Translations under genes and position numbers: made by a program
In this document: in pieces, positions 10,739-24,892 of the stretch
Position numbering within the stretch: position 1 is the stretch's first letter
How the letters are laid out: every line of letters begins with the position of its first letter
The notes under the pieces: generated by a model
The model's database searches: none
What the model was told of the DNA's origin: nothing
The model's input: the letters and a program-made list of their open reading frames with translations, nothing else
DNA from: Chionis minor
Lineage: Eukaryota; Chordata; Aves; Charadriiformes; Chionididae
Assembly: GCA_013398295.1 (NCBI GenBank)
Contig: VZSF01002155.1
Span: 199,064 to 263,063 of the forward strand
Length of the DNA stretch: 64,000 nucleotides
Reading direction: 5' to 3'

Positions 10739-13700
10739 TTGAAGGGAAAAGATGCGTGATGGTTTCTTGAATCAGGATGACTGCACCAATTCAGATATAA
10801 TTTGATAAATGAAGTATAAAGGCCCAGTGAATGACCTTCTGTAAAATACAAGAGTGTCTGAACCATTTGTGCTTTAAATCTTGTTCCACATCTTTGTATT
10901 TCCTGTTCATGCTGTTCATTAGTCTCCTGTGCCCTGTTGTTTTTGGGTTGATAATGGATAGCTAAGTGGTGCATGCTGAAAAGAAAATTTCTCTATAAAA
11001 AAAGTGGTGTGCTTTTCTCTGCATAAAGTGTCTCGTGGATATGGGGCAGAAATTCTTCGTCTTTCCTTCTTTTGTGTTTGTAGCTGGGACCTGAAATGTA
11101 TTAGTGCTCTTTATGTATCCTCTCGAAGTCCAGTTTATTGAGGCATCCCTTCCTTCCCGTGAAGCCCTATGCTTCTGTGGCTGCAGCACAGACTGTGGTT
11201 TCTTTCCAAATGAATCATGAGGGTTTTACAAGCTGTAAAACTTCTCTGGAGAGCTTAAGGGTGTAACCAGCTTACAAGCATGGATGAAGGGGTTTTTTTG
11301 TGGTTTTTTTTCTTTTCTGATTCAGGGCTGAATATCTGTTTGATGCTTTTGATTGCCAGCAGGAATTCTTTTTCCCCCCTTCAGATGGAGTGCAGCACAA
11401 TCCCAGGCTCTTGCTGCAGCTGCCCCCAGAGCTTTCCTGGGACTCCCTTAAGGACTGGGTGTAGGAAGTGATAAAACTTTACTAGCGTTAGTTCCTTTAG
11501 TCTATGTAAACTTTTTATGAGGAATAAGCTTATGCATTTGGAGGACAAAAGTTGCCCATCTCTCTTGGCTGGGTTTTGCTTAAGGAAAATGTATCTTGCT
11601 GCCTGCGTTAGCAGCTCTTTGCCAAGCCCCAGGAGGGATGCTGCCCTGTTCCCTGGGGAGACTGATTTGACCAGTCCATGCCACTTCCCTCCAGATCTCC
11701 GTGACCTCCTGGCATTCCCTTTTGAGGAGTGTGGTGCAAAAGCCCTGCAAAGGGGACGGTGAGGTGGGCAGTGCCTGTTCCCTCAGGCTCCCCACCGTGC
11801 CTGGTGAGCTCTTCTGGCAGTGGGGTCTTACACCTGGGAGGCTTTGCATGCCCTGTGTTTGCCCTGCTGCAAGTGCAGCACCAAGGTATGTGATGTGCTG
11901 GTCCTACTCTGTCACCACCTGGTCTTGGAACGTGTGAGTAGTCCTAGGGAGAGCTGGCACATCCTCTGTTGTCTCTGGCATGTGTGCTGGGCTGGGAAAG
12001 TCTGGAAATTGTGGGTGTTTTCAGTAGTTTTGAGCTCTGGGTAGGACCCTGTTAGGTGTGTTCCTTGCATGGCATCACTGGTAGCTCTTCCTGGGTTTTT
12101 GCAGCCAGTCCCTCTGCTCTGACTCAACTAGAAAGCAGTTGTCTGTCCCAGAGAGAGACATTTCTCTGGAGTAGGGCACTGGCCAAGAAATCTGGAGCTG
12201 GCAGTGACATGGAGCTGGCAGAGAGGAAACCAAGCAGGTAGAAACTGTCTGGAGCTCTGGGAAATTAGAGGGGAATTTTTTTTTTTTTTTTTCTCTTTTT
12301 CTCTTCCCTTTTCTGGCATATGCCAAGAGTAGGTGGTTCACAAGGGGAATACCTGGCACGGTGTGATGGTAACTTACCCAGCTGCCCTAATGGGAAGCTT
12401 TTGCCAGTAGCCTTTGGACCAATTCTTCTTGGTGTAAACAAAATCAAATAAATGAAATACTTGTTTCTATAAATAGAACTAAATGAGAATGATTACCTTG
12501 AGTCTCTGGATGCGTCTTACATCCTTTATTCCTTTCTCCCTCTGCAGGCAATTAATGGAGAAAGAGGGAACCATCAGTGTGCACAGGCATCAGCCAGGCA
12601 GCATGAAGGCTCATAATAACTTTCTCCTATGATAAAAGAGATATTTTTATGGTCTGAATTTTTTTATTTTACTTTCCCCCTGGTGGGGGAGAATTACTGG
12701 TGATGATAGTTGGTAGACCTGCTCCTGTTGGGAGGCATTGAATGGAGGAAGGATTTATTGAAGGAAATGTGTAGCAAATTTCCTGATAAGCACTTTTTTT
12801 TCCTTGTTTAAAGAGGTTGTTTATAACTAAGAGACCATTAGCACCTAGGAGGTAATTTTGTTGTAGCAGTACCTTATTGAATGAAAACTTGGTAGTCTGT
12901 TTCTGGATAGAGGCCTCTGGAACAGCCCCTGGATAATACTGTACCTAAGCTTCCCCCCACCCCCCCCTCCTTTTTTCTTCTTTAAATGGAGGTTGGTGCA
13001 GCTCCTTTCCATGTAGTTTAAAGAACAGCTCGGTGAAGTACATGTCAGCATTTGAATAATGTTTTTCATTTACTGTAGCCAGTTCTAGTAGTACTCTCCA
13101 TTCACCCCCAGGGTTTCTAGAAGGTTTCTCAACAAATCTTCCACCCCACCCACTGCAACCCAGAGACAAAAATCCAAGAGCTCCTTTGCATGCTGCCTGG
13201 CTCCTTTGCCCCTTTCTATGATACTGTTTGAGAATTTCTTTGTTTTTTGCAAAGAATACTAAAATCATGGGGCACAATTACGGTGTAAAGAGTCCTGGTA
13301 AGGTTACTGCCCACAGCTCTCCCTGTATTAAGGAGCAGTCAGAACTCATCAGTGTAAAACCTAAACCAAGGGAGTAAACAACACATTAACTGGTAAGGGA
13401 TGCTAAGCACCCTGCATCGCTTATGTGAAGTGGGTTTTATTGCTTCTGCCTTGAATACTGACCTAGTACTAATAATCCTATATTTAAACAAACTGCCAAA
13501 TTTTCCCCACAGTAGCAGGTAAGAGATGTGAGGGAGGTGAGTTAAGAGATGTGTATGGCAGAAACAGTATGGCAAAGATTGAGGGTCATTGCTAGAACAG
13601 AGTACCTGTTTGGGTTAAAATAGTCTTTCATGTGCTCAAAGAAAGGGTAATGTGTTCCAAATTATCTCTGCCCCAAAATTTTTGAGCTGTTGCTGCAGGA

Positions 13701-15004
13701 TGGCTAAGGCAAAGCCGCTTTTGGTGGGTAAAAAAAACGGTGAGGATGGTCATGTGTATTTTGCATCTTCCCCCACTTACCCTCCCTCCAGTTAAAGCAT
13801 GTTTGGGCTCGAGTGGACTGAGCTACCCAGGTGAAGAAGTATTATGGATTCTCCATATTGCTAGTCCTAATTTTAGCTACACTGTGCATGGTTCGTGCCA
13901 ATACTCACCCACTTGCATTTGCAATTTCGGTAGCAGTCATTACACAGTGCGAGCTTCACACATGTGCTGCTGCTCCTGGAGCTCAGCTGGCAGCTCCAAT
14001 TTGTATTCCCCACAATAAAATAGTGGGGTTTGCGTGGGTAAGGGAGTAGTGGGAGGACGCTCACATCTGTGAACGTGTGCCTGCGGAGCACTGCTGTGCT
14101 GTGCTTGTTGCAGCCTGTTGGAGGCAGTTGGATAGGAGGAAGGGGAAGAGAGCTCTGTAATTCCTGTCTGGTTTTCATTGAAGTGGAGAAATGGCTCTGC
14201 ATTGCATGTTATGTTCTCTCATGCACTTGCACTGTGAAAGGACTCCCAGTCCAATTTGTCAAGGCAGAGACTTGACGTGAGTCCAAATGCACTTGACAAT
14301 AGTCTCTCTGCTGTCAAAACCTCTCCTCCTTCTGTGATAAAAACAAAGCTCCCAAGTAACACTCCTCTCCTTCCTTCCTGTGGCTCTTAAGAAAGACTCG
14401 GCATCCCGGAGGAAGTGTTTTACTGTATTCAAAACACTTATCCATTTTCCGTTTAAGAATTTGACAGAGCAGTGCATTCAGAACAAGATAGCCACAGAGA
14501 AATGATTTGGATTTATGCTTTCTTTAATTGGACCACATAAGATTTTATTTACTGATAGTGTCCAAAGGGAGCTGTCGAAATATTGCAGAAAGAGTGAATG
14601 CGTCCATTGTGGTAATGTGCTTTTGATAAATGCATTATGGCATAGTTATGAAATCAGGAAGAAGCCTTAATTACTGTTTTGAAGCCATTAGAGTCTAAAG
14701 CAGCAGTCTGAAGCTCTTGTTGCAATTGTGTTTTATATTTCTTCACTGAAGACTTCAGCGCAAAAAAAGGTGCTTGTTTTAGAAGATAATTCATGCCTTT
14801 TTTTCCTTTACCTTTTTAAAATGGTGCAGAAGTGACAACAGGTACTTGAATATTACAGCAGTGAGCTCAGTGGATTCACGTAAATAAAAAAAATACAACC
14901 TTATCACCGAGCATGTACCGCTCCCATTGGCAGGCTGGCTGTTTTCTCCTGTTACCCATATATATATGGCATATGAAATTGCTGAACTCAATTCTTCCAT
15001 CTTC

Positions 15005-15025
15005 TTTTTTTTTTTTTTTTTTTTT
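15005..15025. repeat. T21 homopolymer
   Basis: Twenty-one consecutive T, then AAATAAG. No repeat body is recognised beside it, so it is not called a retroposon tail. Confidence 0.9.
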
Positions 15026-15521
15026 AAATAAGAGGGCAGGATTGGTTTCCAGGAGCCTTGTGTAAAACTTCCTCTGGGGCTAGGGAAGGAGAAAGGATGG
15101 TCTTGGAAATGTCTTATTAATGAAAATTGCTTTGGGAGATCTGTCAGTGTAATAATTTACACATGGGGTCAACAAATTGTCTGTCCCTGGAAGCCTCCAC
15201 TTTCCATGTCAGCTGTTCCTGCAGCACGGAGCAGAGCCTGCGCCGCCTTGTTCATGTCCTCCTTGACAGCAACCACAAAGCAAGTTATTTGGAGCTGACT
15301 ATTCTTATACCAAAAATGTGTGCAACAAAGGAGCTTATTTTTCAGATGTTTGTTATCTTTTTATCTTTTAAGTTATTCAGAGAAAGACCGTTTAATGCTC
15401 AGTCACCTGTTTTTAGTGCTTTGTAGATGTTCTTTGACTCTCCGGTAGTGCATTATTTATAGCAGATGTTAATTTAATAGAGTGAACTTTGTTACCCTTC
15501 AGGATATAAGCATTTCAATTT

Positions 15522-15537
15522 AAAAAAAAAAAAAAAA
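15522..15537. repeat. A16 homopolymer
   Basis: Sixteen A followed by GAAAAAAACACC. No recognisable retroposed gene lies upstream. Confidence 0.85.
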
Positions 15538-16316
15538 GAAAAAAACACCAGCAACCAACTGACAAAAATGTAGTTGTAAATCAGAGGTTAACAGGCATAG
15601 CAACGTGAAGGTATTGTTTGCTCGGTTGTTAAATTGATACTGTGCTGCTTTCTTAAATGGAATATTTCTTTAGTGACAGGAAGGTTAAGTACAAGTTGTA
15701 CTGTTAGGAGAAAGGAGGAATGAACCTCACTTATTAGTGTTTTTCTAAATCTGATTGCTTAAAATAATTGCAGGTGCAACATGGTAGTACTGATGCTTTT
15801 CATGGCGGCTGATTGCTTTGGGGTCCCCTCAGCAGCGCCGTCTGCTGCCTCTGGCCACTTTTCACACGCATGTCAAGCTGACTCTCTCTTGTCCTCAGTT
15901 TGGGCTCTGACTCGTGGCTGTTTCTAGAGAGCAACGAGGCCCTTTGCTCATAAGCTTTTGGATAAGAAAACAAGCAGTTGAAAGAGCCCTTCCAAAGAAT
16001 AGGCTTGTTCTTGGCGTACCAAACCTCCCAGTGCAGTCAGGCTGGAAGGGTGGTGGCTTGCATGTCTTGCATTGTGGGGTGTCTTGAGTCTTGGGCCTTG
16101 TTGTTCATGCTGAGTCTGGGGTTCAGCCTCTTCAGTTGACACTCAGAAAGATAACTTTAGAAATCTCAAGAATGTCTGCTCAACATATTGGAGCAGTTTT
16201 GTCCTCTTGCAAAAGCATGTTTGTCTTTTGCTGTGGGACAGGGTCTAGCATGGTTTACAAAGGCTGTGTTTGTAGACTGGTTTTTTTGGATTGACTCAAT
16301 TGTCAGTAATTTATAG

Positions 16317-16333
16317 AAAAAAAAAAAAAAAAA
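16317..16333. repeat. A17 homopolymer
   Basis: Seventeen A after TTTATAG. No processed pseudogene is recognised on either side. Confidence 0.88.
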
Positions 16334-18589
16334 GCCAGAACCACACACTTAACTATTCCAAGGCTGTGTGTTTTTTCTCTGGGTGCTTTCAGCATACTGA
16401 GCTGGGGAAGGTGATGATGATAAATATTACCGCCTTGATTCCAAAAGCTGTTGGGTAAGATCTCTCGCTGCAGCATCTGAAGCATTACTGGAAATATTCT
16501 GAACTGTTATAACAACATCTCTGGTGTAATTTTTCTTTTCCAAAAGTCTTTCCCTTCCCCCCGTTTCTGGGTAGAAGACACTAATTAGCAGGGAGATTCA
16601 GGTGTCAGCGAACGTGCCAGGCTCTTGAATCATGCAGCAGATAGCAAGTGCTGAGACGTTCCCCTTCCCTTCAGATGGCAACATTAATTCTCAGAGTGCA
16701 CTGGTAGTGCTGCTGCAGTTTTCATTATGTTTGTGTATTTCCAAACTTAAAATGCTTCCAGTTATGGTGTTCGTCCTGACTGACTGTTTGTTACAGGCTT
16801 TGGTGTTCTGAAATTTGGTTTGACTTCTTGGAAGTCTAGCCTATGGCATTAAAATTCTCAGAGCACTACATCTCTGCAGAGTGACAACACTCCAGATTAA
16901 ACCTAAGCACTACTACTCCCAAGGAGATAGGCTAAGTATTTTTTCCTCTCCAGAGTACTCTACTCTGAATAGCTCTACAATTAAAATTGATGTATCTTTG
17001 CTTGGTTAATCTAATACCTATTATTTCCTCGTTGTGTCAAATTTGAGTAGTTTGGACCAGTTCATGCTTCAGAGATCTAATTTAAATGAAGTTGTTCACA
17101 GCTGTAATCTTCTAGATGTATTAATTGGTTAACACAAAACTCTAAAGAACTACCTGAAGAGTCCAGAGAAATTTAACAAGATGACTCCTGCCCTTTCCAC
17201 GTCTGCTCCTGCCCAGGCATGGTTCTGTTGGCTTGTCATCATTCCAGCCAGTCTCACCAGCCTTCAGCGTAGTCCATCCTAAATTGCGTGTATGTTTATT
17301 TATTCAAAGGATTCAGAGGCGATGTCTAACTTGCACTCTGGTGCTGTTCCACGGTTTTCTGGTTTGTTAAAATTTTCAACAGAAGGTGCCTAGAGTCACT
17401 GCAGTGGTGTTGCTGGATTTGCATTTCCACTGGCAGACTTGCAGGCGGGTGGGTGTTGGATGGGGGCTGCCCAGCTTGTCCCTGCTTGGGGAGGGGGGGA
17501 ATTTTAGCCAGTTCAGCTCTGTCCCTTGCAGAGTTCCTGGGGAGTGGTTCACCCCAGCTACACACGTAAGTTAGCAGATACTAAAACCAACCATTTGTCT
17601 TCAGGCATTTGGGGCAAACGCCAACAGAAAATGGCACAGAGGACGAAAAGTAAATTGGCCTTCTAGAATCCTTTCAGCTTTAAGTATTACGGATATAATT
17701 AGAAATACAGGCAAGGATTATTATCCTATAAGTGCCTTTCTAGTCTGTTCTGCTCTTGTAACCTTTCTTTTTTCATCTGTCATTCTGTCTTGCTGCATTG
17801 TTTCTCCTTGCAGCCTGGCGTCTCCACCATCATGTCCCATTGCTGCCTTAACGCTTTGCAGTGAGTCTGTTTGCTTTTCCCCTCTATTTACATCATAGCT
17901 GTCGTCTTTTGGCTCTGCATTGGTGTTCCCGTGAAGCCACCATCATTCAAACAGATAGGTAGTTCTTACTGCTGCAAGAAAATGAAGCACTGCCCTCTGC
18001 AACTGCCGTCTCCCCAGGCTGCACATCTTCCCGCTCTGCTACCTGGTAGATTAATTTTTTTTATTTAAAAATTGCCTCGGAAGTGGAAAGTTGAAGCCTT
18101 GCATAAAGTGGTCCCTCTAGGTGCCAGTGTGGGAAGCAGAATGTGGGTCTGTGGGAGCAGGGATGCAACTCCACGCTGGGGAAACCTGCTGTCAGGCGGG
18201 AGCTGCCTGCAGATCACTTGAGAAGGAGAGGTGCCGCTTTCCTGCAAGAGCACGTCCCAGTTCGCCCAGGGATTGCTGTCATTTGTCTTTATGCCCTCTT
18301 ACACTCAGCAGAGCTGTCCTCCAGTGGACCTTAAAGTGCAGGGAGGAGAATATTGTGGAGTCTTTTGCGGCTGCTTTTTGTTCCTGTTCTGTCTGTAGTC
18401 TGTTACAGGCAACACTTTAAGTCTCTGGGGCTTGGTGTGTTCCGAAAAGCTTTTTGGCAGAGACATCTCACTTAGGGGGGAAGTACCACTTCTACCAATA
18501 CTGCCCAGTTTGACAGTTACTTTGATTAGGAGTGTGCAGTTCTCAGCCAGCGGGTTCCCCTCTGCTAGTGAGGTTGCATCTCCCTAGCC

Positions 18590-18665
18590 TGACCAAAAAA
18601 ACTCCAAACCCCAAATAATAAAAAAAAAGACCTGACCAAAAAACCCCACCCCACACAAAAAAGAG
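18590..18665. repeat. A/C-rich low-complexity tract
   Basis: Repeated blocks of five to nine A alternating with two to four C (for example AAAAAACCCCACCCCACAC). One of several such tracts in the window. Confidence 0.75.
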
Positions 18666-19350
18666 CCCATGAGTAGGAAGGGGATGTGCCAGTCAGCCCT
18701 GGAAGTGTACCGAAGCTCAGACGGCAAAGCTCTTCCCTGTCTGCACACTGTGGGATCTGAGAGCTGGGGAACCCAGGAGAGGAGTTGTCTGATGCAGCGT
18801 GAAGGGGCTGGTCTCGAAAAACCTTTGTTTGGGATCCTACAGCTTTTCCTCCTGGAGGCTGTTGCCTCAGGCAGGGTTGCGAGTGTGAGTTGCACTTTGT
18901 AATGTCATTTTATGTATACACTATACGTATGCTTCGTGTTTAGCGGCTGTTGAAGATGCTCAGCAGCTCCAAGACTGGAGTCCAAGGCGTGGTGTTGGCT
19001 TGAGCACCCAGAGAGGAGCGGCAGCTGCTTGTAAAACAAACCAACCACCCCCCCCTACAATACTCACGCTCGTTATTTCTCAGATACAACTGAGATTTTC
19101 AGCCCTGCCCAAAGGGAAATCAATGGTGTGTTTGGACTCCCTGTTGCTCTACGTGTACATGAGTGTGTTTATTTTATTTAAGGAGTTGGTACATAATCAG
19201 TCTTAAAATTAACTGACTGCCTGTTGACTTGTCACCCTGTGAATGAAAACACATTGCTTGTAATTTGTTTGACATTATTCTGTCCTGTTGTCAGGCTTCT
19301 AATTACATTTAGAACATAACCCAGATGTCTGTCTGTCTCCTTCTGTCTCT

Positions 19351-19370
19351 ATTATTATTATTATTATTAT
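19351..19370. repeat. ATT microsatellite
   Basis: Nearly seven perfect copies of ATT, just after a GTCTGTCT-rich stretch. Confidence 0.9.
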
Positions 19371-22026
19371 CTTTTTTTATTGTAAAAACATGGAAGGAAG
19401 TATTTCTCGGAAGTGATGGAAGTCTGTTTCCTTCTCTGGCTTTTTGGGAGATTAGTAGGTGGTTGTAGGTTTATCTTTTAAAAACTGTCTTCCTTTGAAA
19501 ATAAGGTATCAGTTTGGGCATCCAGAATTGCTAGTCCCTTGTGTCTTTGGATTGACCTTCCGTATACTTTTGGGGTATTAAAACATGTTTGTGTCTACAT
19601 TAAAATGTTTCTCTAGATACTGCTTTCTGAAAATGATCACATTCCCCACCTTATTTATTTTTAAAGAAGAGATAAATTGCTTGCGCTTTTAGAGGGTTGA
19701 AATAGTAATGTATTTAAATATAACAGTGAAAGAGAGGTGAGGCAGAAGGGGTTGCCCTTTTAAAACGTCCACAAATGAGCAATCTTTTATTGAATCCATT
19801 GGATAAACATGTAATATTCCTTGCCAACATTGGCTTTTGATAATTAGCAAAGAAAAACTCAGGCTGCTCAGTGTGACATTTTATTGCTCAAACCTATCCT
19901 GTAACTTGATTTTTCATAGAGCCTCAAGCTTTTAAGGACCAGAAACACAGTTTTCCAATGGCATACTGGATCACCAATGTACTCAGGCGCTGCTTTCCAA
20001 AAGCTTTAAGTCACTGAAACATGAAAAAGCTGCTACTTTCTCAATGGGACTTCTGAATGCTTTACCTCTGATCCCACTTGGAGGACACCATTTTAGCCAC
20101 CAAACAAGCGCCATTCCCCTTGCAGTGGTTCTTTTTTAGCTGATCTAAATTTGCAAAGCAATGGGGTGTGTGTGGAAACTCTTTTTAGTGATAAGAAACT
20201 TGATGCTTGGTTCCCGCTGGCTTGGGCTTTTTGGTATTGTTGGTCGCCAGCTTCCCTAGCTCGTGAGTTGTGGAAGATTACTATTATATTTAAAGGCTGT
20301 TTCCTTTAGAGAAAAGAGCCTGATCTGGCTGGCTCCAGCAGGGGACAGATTTTTCTGTTCTGCAAAGCTTTGCTCAAACAGAGCTCGTGGCAGGGGAGAA
20401 AACAGAAGTATAGGAAGGACACAGTGGGTCACCGTGGTAAAGAAAAACTGCAAAGTAAGAATAAAGGAAATAAAGCATGCGTTCAATACAAGTGATATAC
20501 GTGATGCTTGGGTATAGAGACTGCAAATTATTATGTGGTCCCTGCCATTAAATACAAATACATCCCTGATTTTCCCCTCTGCATCCCAGCCAACAGGATT
20601 TTAATGAAGGGCAAACTATGCAAACAAATCCCCTGAACCACTTCTGCCTCAGCATGAAGCAAACTGCGTTTTGTATTGCCTCCCTTGTTCCGTGCCGGGT
20701 GCGACGGTGCTTTTTTGATCTGCTGCTGTTGGTACTTGGGGTCTGGGCATCTGTTAGACCTGCCACCTGTGGCGAAGGGCTTCTGGCTGAGCGACTAAAG
20801 GTCATTTGTTGAACCTGGATTAAAACTCTGCCAGGGAGCCCTCTGCAAGGGACATAAGCTAAACCTGGGGTTTTTGTGATGGGGAGGGACAGAACTGAGT
20901 GGCAGAGTCGGGCTTGGCTGAAATGCTCCTGAGGATTGTGTACCGAGTGTCTTGTCGTGGGGTTCGGAGTCGGGAGAGAGGCTGGAGGGAAGGATGTTGT
21001 CACTTGAAGTTCCTCTCTGATCCCTTCCTGGTTTTGTTGGCAGCTAACAGTTAAAGGGGGAAAAAGGCATTTCTGGCTCTGGGCATCTGGGCTGAAGCCT
21101 GGCTGCTGTCTCAGTCAAGGGTCTGTTGGACTCAGCTGCCTTTGAAGATCTTTTTCTTTATAGGAGCTGACAAACAAGAATTAATTGATGACTCACCAGC
21201 ACAATAGTGTCAGAAATGCTAGTTGTATTTTGCTGTTTCTGCGTGTTCTTCAACCTGTAACTCTTTTACGCAGTTTCTAGCCTGGAGAGAGGTTATTGTG
21301 TCCATATACAGCAGTTGAGAGTGGATGCTTTTGGAAGAAAAGTGTCTGTGGAGCAATATAACACTGTATGTGGATTGGTTTGTTTTGTGTAAAAGGAGGA
21401 GTGGGGGGTTGCCAAAGCAGCACGAAACAGGACTGTGCTACCTACCTTTTTTGTAGCCTGGGGTTCAGGAAAGCTGTCTGTCCACAGGTGTGTTCACAGA
21501 TTTGGGGCTCAAACTGATAAATTTGTTCTTGTACTGCATGTGGGGGGAATCCTTGACACAGCAATGGAGTAATCATACAATATGCTACTTATGGGGCAGG
21601 GGGAGGGAATCTTAACAGAAGAAGAAAAATGCTGGTTTATAATTAATCTAATGAGGAAAGGAATTAAGAAGATATAAAATAAATGGTTGAGTTGTTATTG
21701 TCATTATTAGTTACTGTGCTCATGAAGTGTGGTTTCCAGTGGGTATGGCTTTTTTCTACGATGAGAAGTTCCATTAATTTATTACAGGATTTATCAGCAG
21801 AAGCTATGTGTTTTCCAGGCTTCAGCCAGGACCAGGTATCAGGGAAGCGTGAACCCCTTCACGTTTCTCTCTGAGCACGTAGCAGCGCAGAGCGCAATGG
21901 GCATTCCTCCTCAGCACGAGCACGTCGCGTGCTGCACGAGTCCCTTCTCATCTGTGTGTACTTTTGTTCTGGGCAACCTGTCTCTTGTGACCATATGTTA
22001 AGTATCTAAACCGTCTGGGTGGGGGA

Positions 22027-22042
22027 TGTGTGTGTGTGTGTG
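22027..22042. repeat. TG microsatellite followed by G run
   Basis: Eight TG copies, then AGGGGGGG: a G-rich low-complexity patch. Confidence 0.9.
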
Positions 22043-22236
22043 AGGGGGGGTGTTGTGTGGGATTTGCTCTAGTTTGACTTTTTGCCTCCTTTTAGCCATA
22101 CTTTCTTGTTTTTCCACAGTAAACTTGGATATTAATTACATGGTATTCTGCCTTTGTCCTCTTCCTCTCCCACTGTGACAATAACAGCTGTTTGATCATT
22201 TTTGGTCCGAATCTTACCTTTGCAACTGCAACGTTC

Positions 22237-22311
22237 AAAAAAACCCACAAACAAATGCCACCCAAACCCAAAAAAAAAACCCCTAAAGAAACCCCCACTA
22301 AGCCATAGAAA
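22237..22311. repeat. A/C-rich tract with four C-runs
   Basis: Four runs of three to five C are separated by A-rich spacers (CCCAAACCC, then A10, CCCC, TAAAGAAA, CCCCC). The minus strand could form a long-loop G-quadruplex. Confidence 0.7.
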
Positions 22312-24821
22312 CCCCAGTGAGGCTTTGAAGAAACGTCAATATCATATTTAAATATGTTACACATTTGCTCAGGCTTTCTCGCTGTCCCTGCTATCTAATT
22401 TCCCTTCTCTGAAGAGCTCTGACTAACGCTGGGGTCTTTCTCTGTTTGAGCTCTGCTCTTTATGAATAGAGCAAGTCTTATCTGAAGACTTGTGAATGCT
22501 TACAAGTTTGATGTGCGCTCAGATGAACAACGTGCATAAATACCAAATAGTTGAAGGACCAAGTCCTCAGAATAACAATTCAGAAGAGATGACCCTATTG
22601 AATATGTGATGAAGCAAACAGCTTGTCCTGCTTGTCAGCTCTTCTGTTGTTGGCCCTGGTGAGGGTAAGAGTGTGTTTCTGTTACGGGACTTGCCTTGCA
22701 GAATTAAGTTCAGCCCAGCACTTGGCAGTGATCTCCTTCTCTTGATCTCCTGTTGATCTTAACAGGCTGAAGAGGTGCTTTCAGTAGGGTAATCTTTTGA
22801 AATGATGCCGTGGGTACCTGCAATAGAACAATTATTTATTTTCCTTTATAATCAGTGTTGCTGGCTGAGTTAACCTGCTGCTGCCCTGCTTTCGTCTTTA
22901 CAACGGGTTGATTTTCAGGACTTGCCAAAGGCTAGGAGGACTGGCTCCACCTTTGACACGATTATTTCTAATACTCTTCCTCCTCTTATTGCAGCCCTCC
23001 TGCATGTGTTTGCTCAACCAGATGTTCACATCACACTTCATCTTCCTCTGTGTCCCTGAGCTATAGGGGAGAAAACAAGACTGCTTGTTAACATACGGAG
23101 TGCTCCTCTGAAAATGGAGTGCTGCCTCCCCGTCCTCACCAGGAGGAAAGAGAGCAAAGCTGTACCTACACGGTTGCTTGGCAAAGAGTTTAAGTGCTTC
23201 CCAGTCATTCAATGGAAAGATCCTGGGAGTACACTGTTGTTGCTTATTTAATTACTGTTACCATGTAGTGTGTTTAGGGCAGCATTTTAAGTGTAACTGA
23301 CAAAAGGGATTTGGTAAACTCATTACTTGTTCTGCTTGTAACAATTCCTGGGTCTCCCTGGCCCTACCTGGGGAAAATTATCCACTTAAAACGTCTTGAA
23401 AGAGAGAGCCTGCTGAGGCCAGGACAATTCAAAATACGTGGTGGTGATGTTGATGCTCTCATTTTCTGCTGGGTGCCTGAAACTTCTGTGAGCATAAAAG
23501 ATTGGATACACTGGTTTTAATCTAGAATAAGTATAAAAGTACCTTTAGCTGCATTTCCAGGAGGCGGCTAACACACATACGTTATCTCTGTAACAGTGAT
23601 GATAAGGCATCTGTAGCTCTTTCCGTGACACAGTTTAGTAAATCCAGCAGCAGCCCTTTGCCTTTACTGAGCTTGCCTGTCTGACTTGCAGAGAATCTGT
23701 GGAGCTGCTTTTCGACTCTGCTGCAGAAAGTGGTGTGTAATGAGCACTGTAAAACCTGGTCGCGGGTATATTAAGCACAGACTTTTTCAGTCTTGTTGCG
23801 CTCTGGGTGCTCAGGTTCAGTTGTATTTACTCATCCCTGGGCTGGGTACCTGCCAAAGACATAGGCCAAAACACATCACTTTTTTTGTTCTCCCCTTTCA
23901 CATCCCTTGCGGAGGTAAATTCTACCGTCTTTGTGGGAGAAATGTGCTCCTGATGTGCGCAAGGAGTGCAGTATGGGACTGCAGTGGTGCCAAGGGAATT
24001 GAAGCCTGGTTGGGAACAGCAGTGGCTCAGGTTGGACTAGGGCAGGTGAGGGCTGTTGTCATGCAGCGGTGATCACACTGCAGTACAGATACGCATTTCT
24101 GCGTGGTGTTTCTGGTACTGTCATGAACCAGTCCAGCTTCATTATTAGTGTTGACCTTTTCTCTGCCCAATGAGACATCCATCTGCAACACCCACTGGAA
24201 AGGTTTAGGAGAGCCATATCCTGACACCTGTTGTCAAAAGTCGTCCCTTTTCCCCTTGCCATAAACTGTCTCTTGTGATGTTTTCCAAATGGCAGCCCTG
24301 AGTATGTAAAGATGCATGTGTTTTCTGTGAACACAGCTGCTGCTCTTGACCCATCTGCCAGAAATTCTGCTCTTCAGACACAGCTTGCTTCCTCCCGATG
24401 TCTGTCTCCCTGTTCCATTGGAAACAAACATTTTAACACAGCTTTGCTTAATGCAAAAGAACAACTAACTCTCCTTTTAAGGGCATGTTTCTGAGCATGA
24501 ATGAATCCAAGGATGGGCTGAATCTACTGTCAAATGGGTGTTTTAGTTTGGACAACTGTATAAAGTATTTGTCGCTGCGGAAAATCTTTTCTTCCACTGC
24601 ATAAAAATTCCTTAAGCAAGTGTGTCTGGGCAATGCCAAACCTGGTTAGTATAGGGTGAAACTTCTTAGTGTTTCTGTCCTCCCTGCTCAAAAGAAAACT
24701 GAGTCCATGCTTCATCGTTAATTGAGTTGCTCTGGTGCAAGGGCTTTATCAGCAGCACAACCAATATTGATAAAGGAGACAGAACAGCAATTAATTTTAC
24801 TACTTAAATAAGGGGGCAGGG

Positions 24822-24892
24822 AAACAAAGCCAAAAAAACCCCAACCCCGAAACAAATAGGAAAAAAAAAAAAACCAACCACAAAACACAAAC
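24822..24892. repeat. A/C-rich low-complexity tract
   Basis: AAAAAAACCCCAACCCC, then a 13-base A run and ACCAACCACAAAACACAAAC. No coding content. Confidence 0.75.

Noticed and set aside
10522..10974. 150-codon minus-strand open frame
   Set aside because: It runs through a MIR-like SINE in antisense, and the translation resembles no known protein.
16317..16333. A17 run as the tail of a processed pseudogene
   Set aside because: No coding remnant or retroposon body precedes it on either strand.
20548..21003. 151-codon minus-strand open frame
   Set aside because: No recognisable domain, low-complexity Ser/Thr/Pro-rich translation and no splice or promoter support.
21971..21985. CTGGGCAACCTGT, a motif found in CR1 bodies
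   Set aside because: The flanking sequence does not follow CR1, so the match is too short to call.
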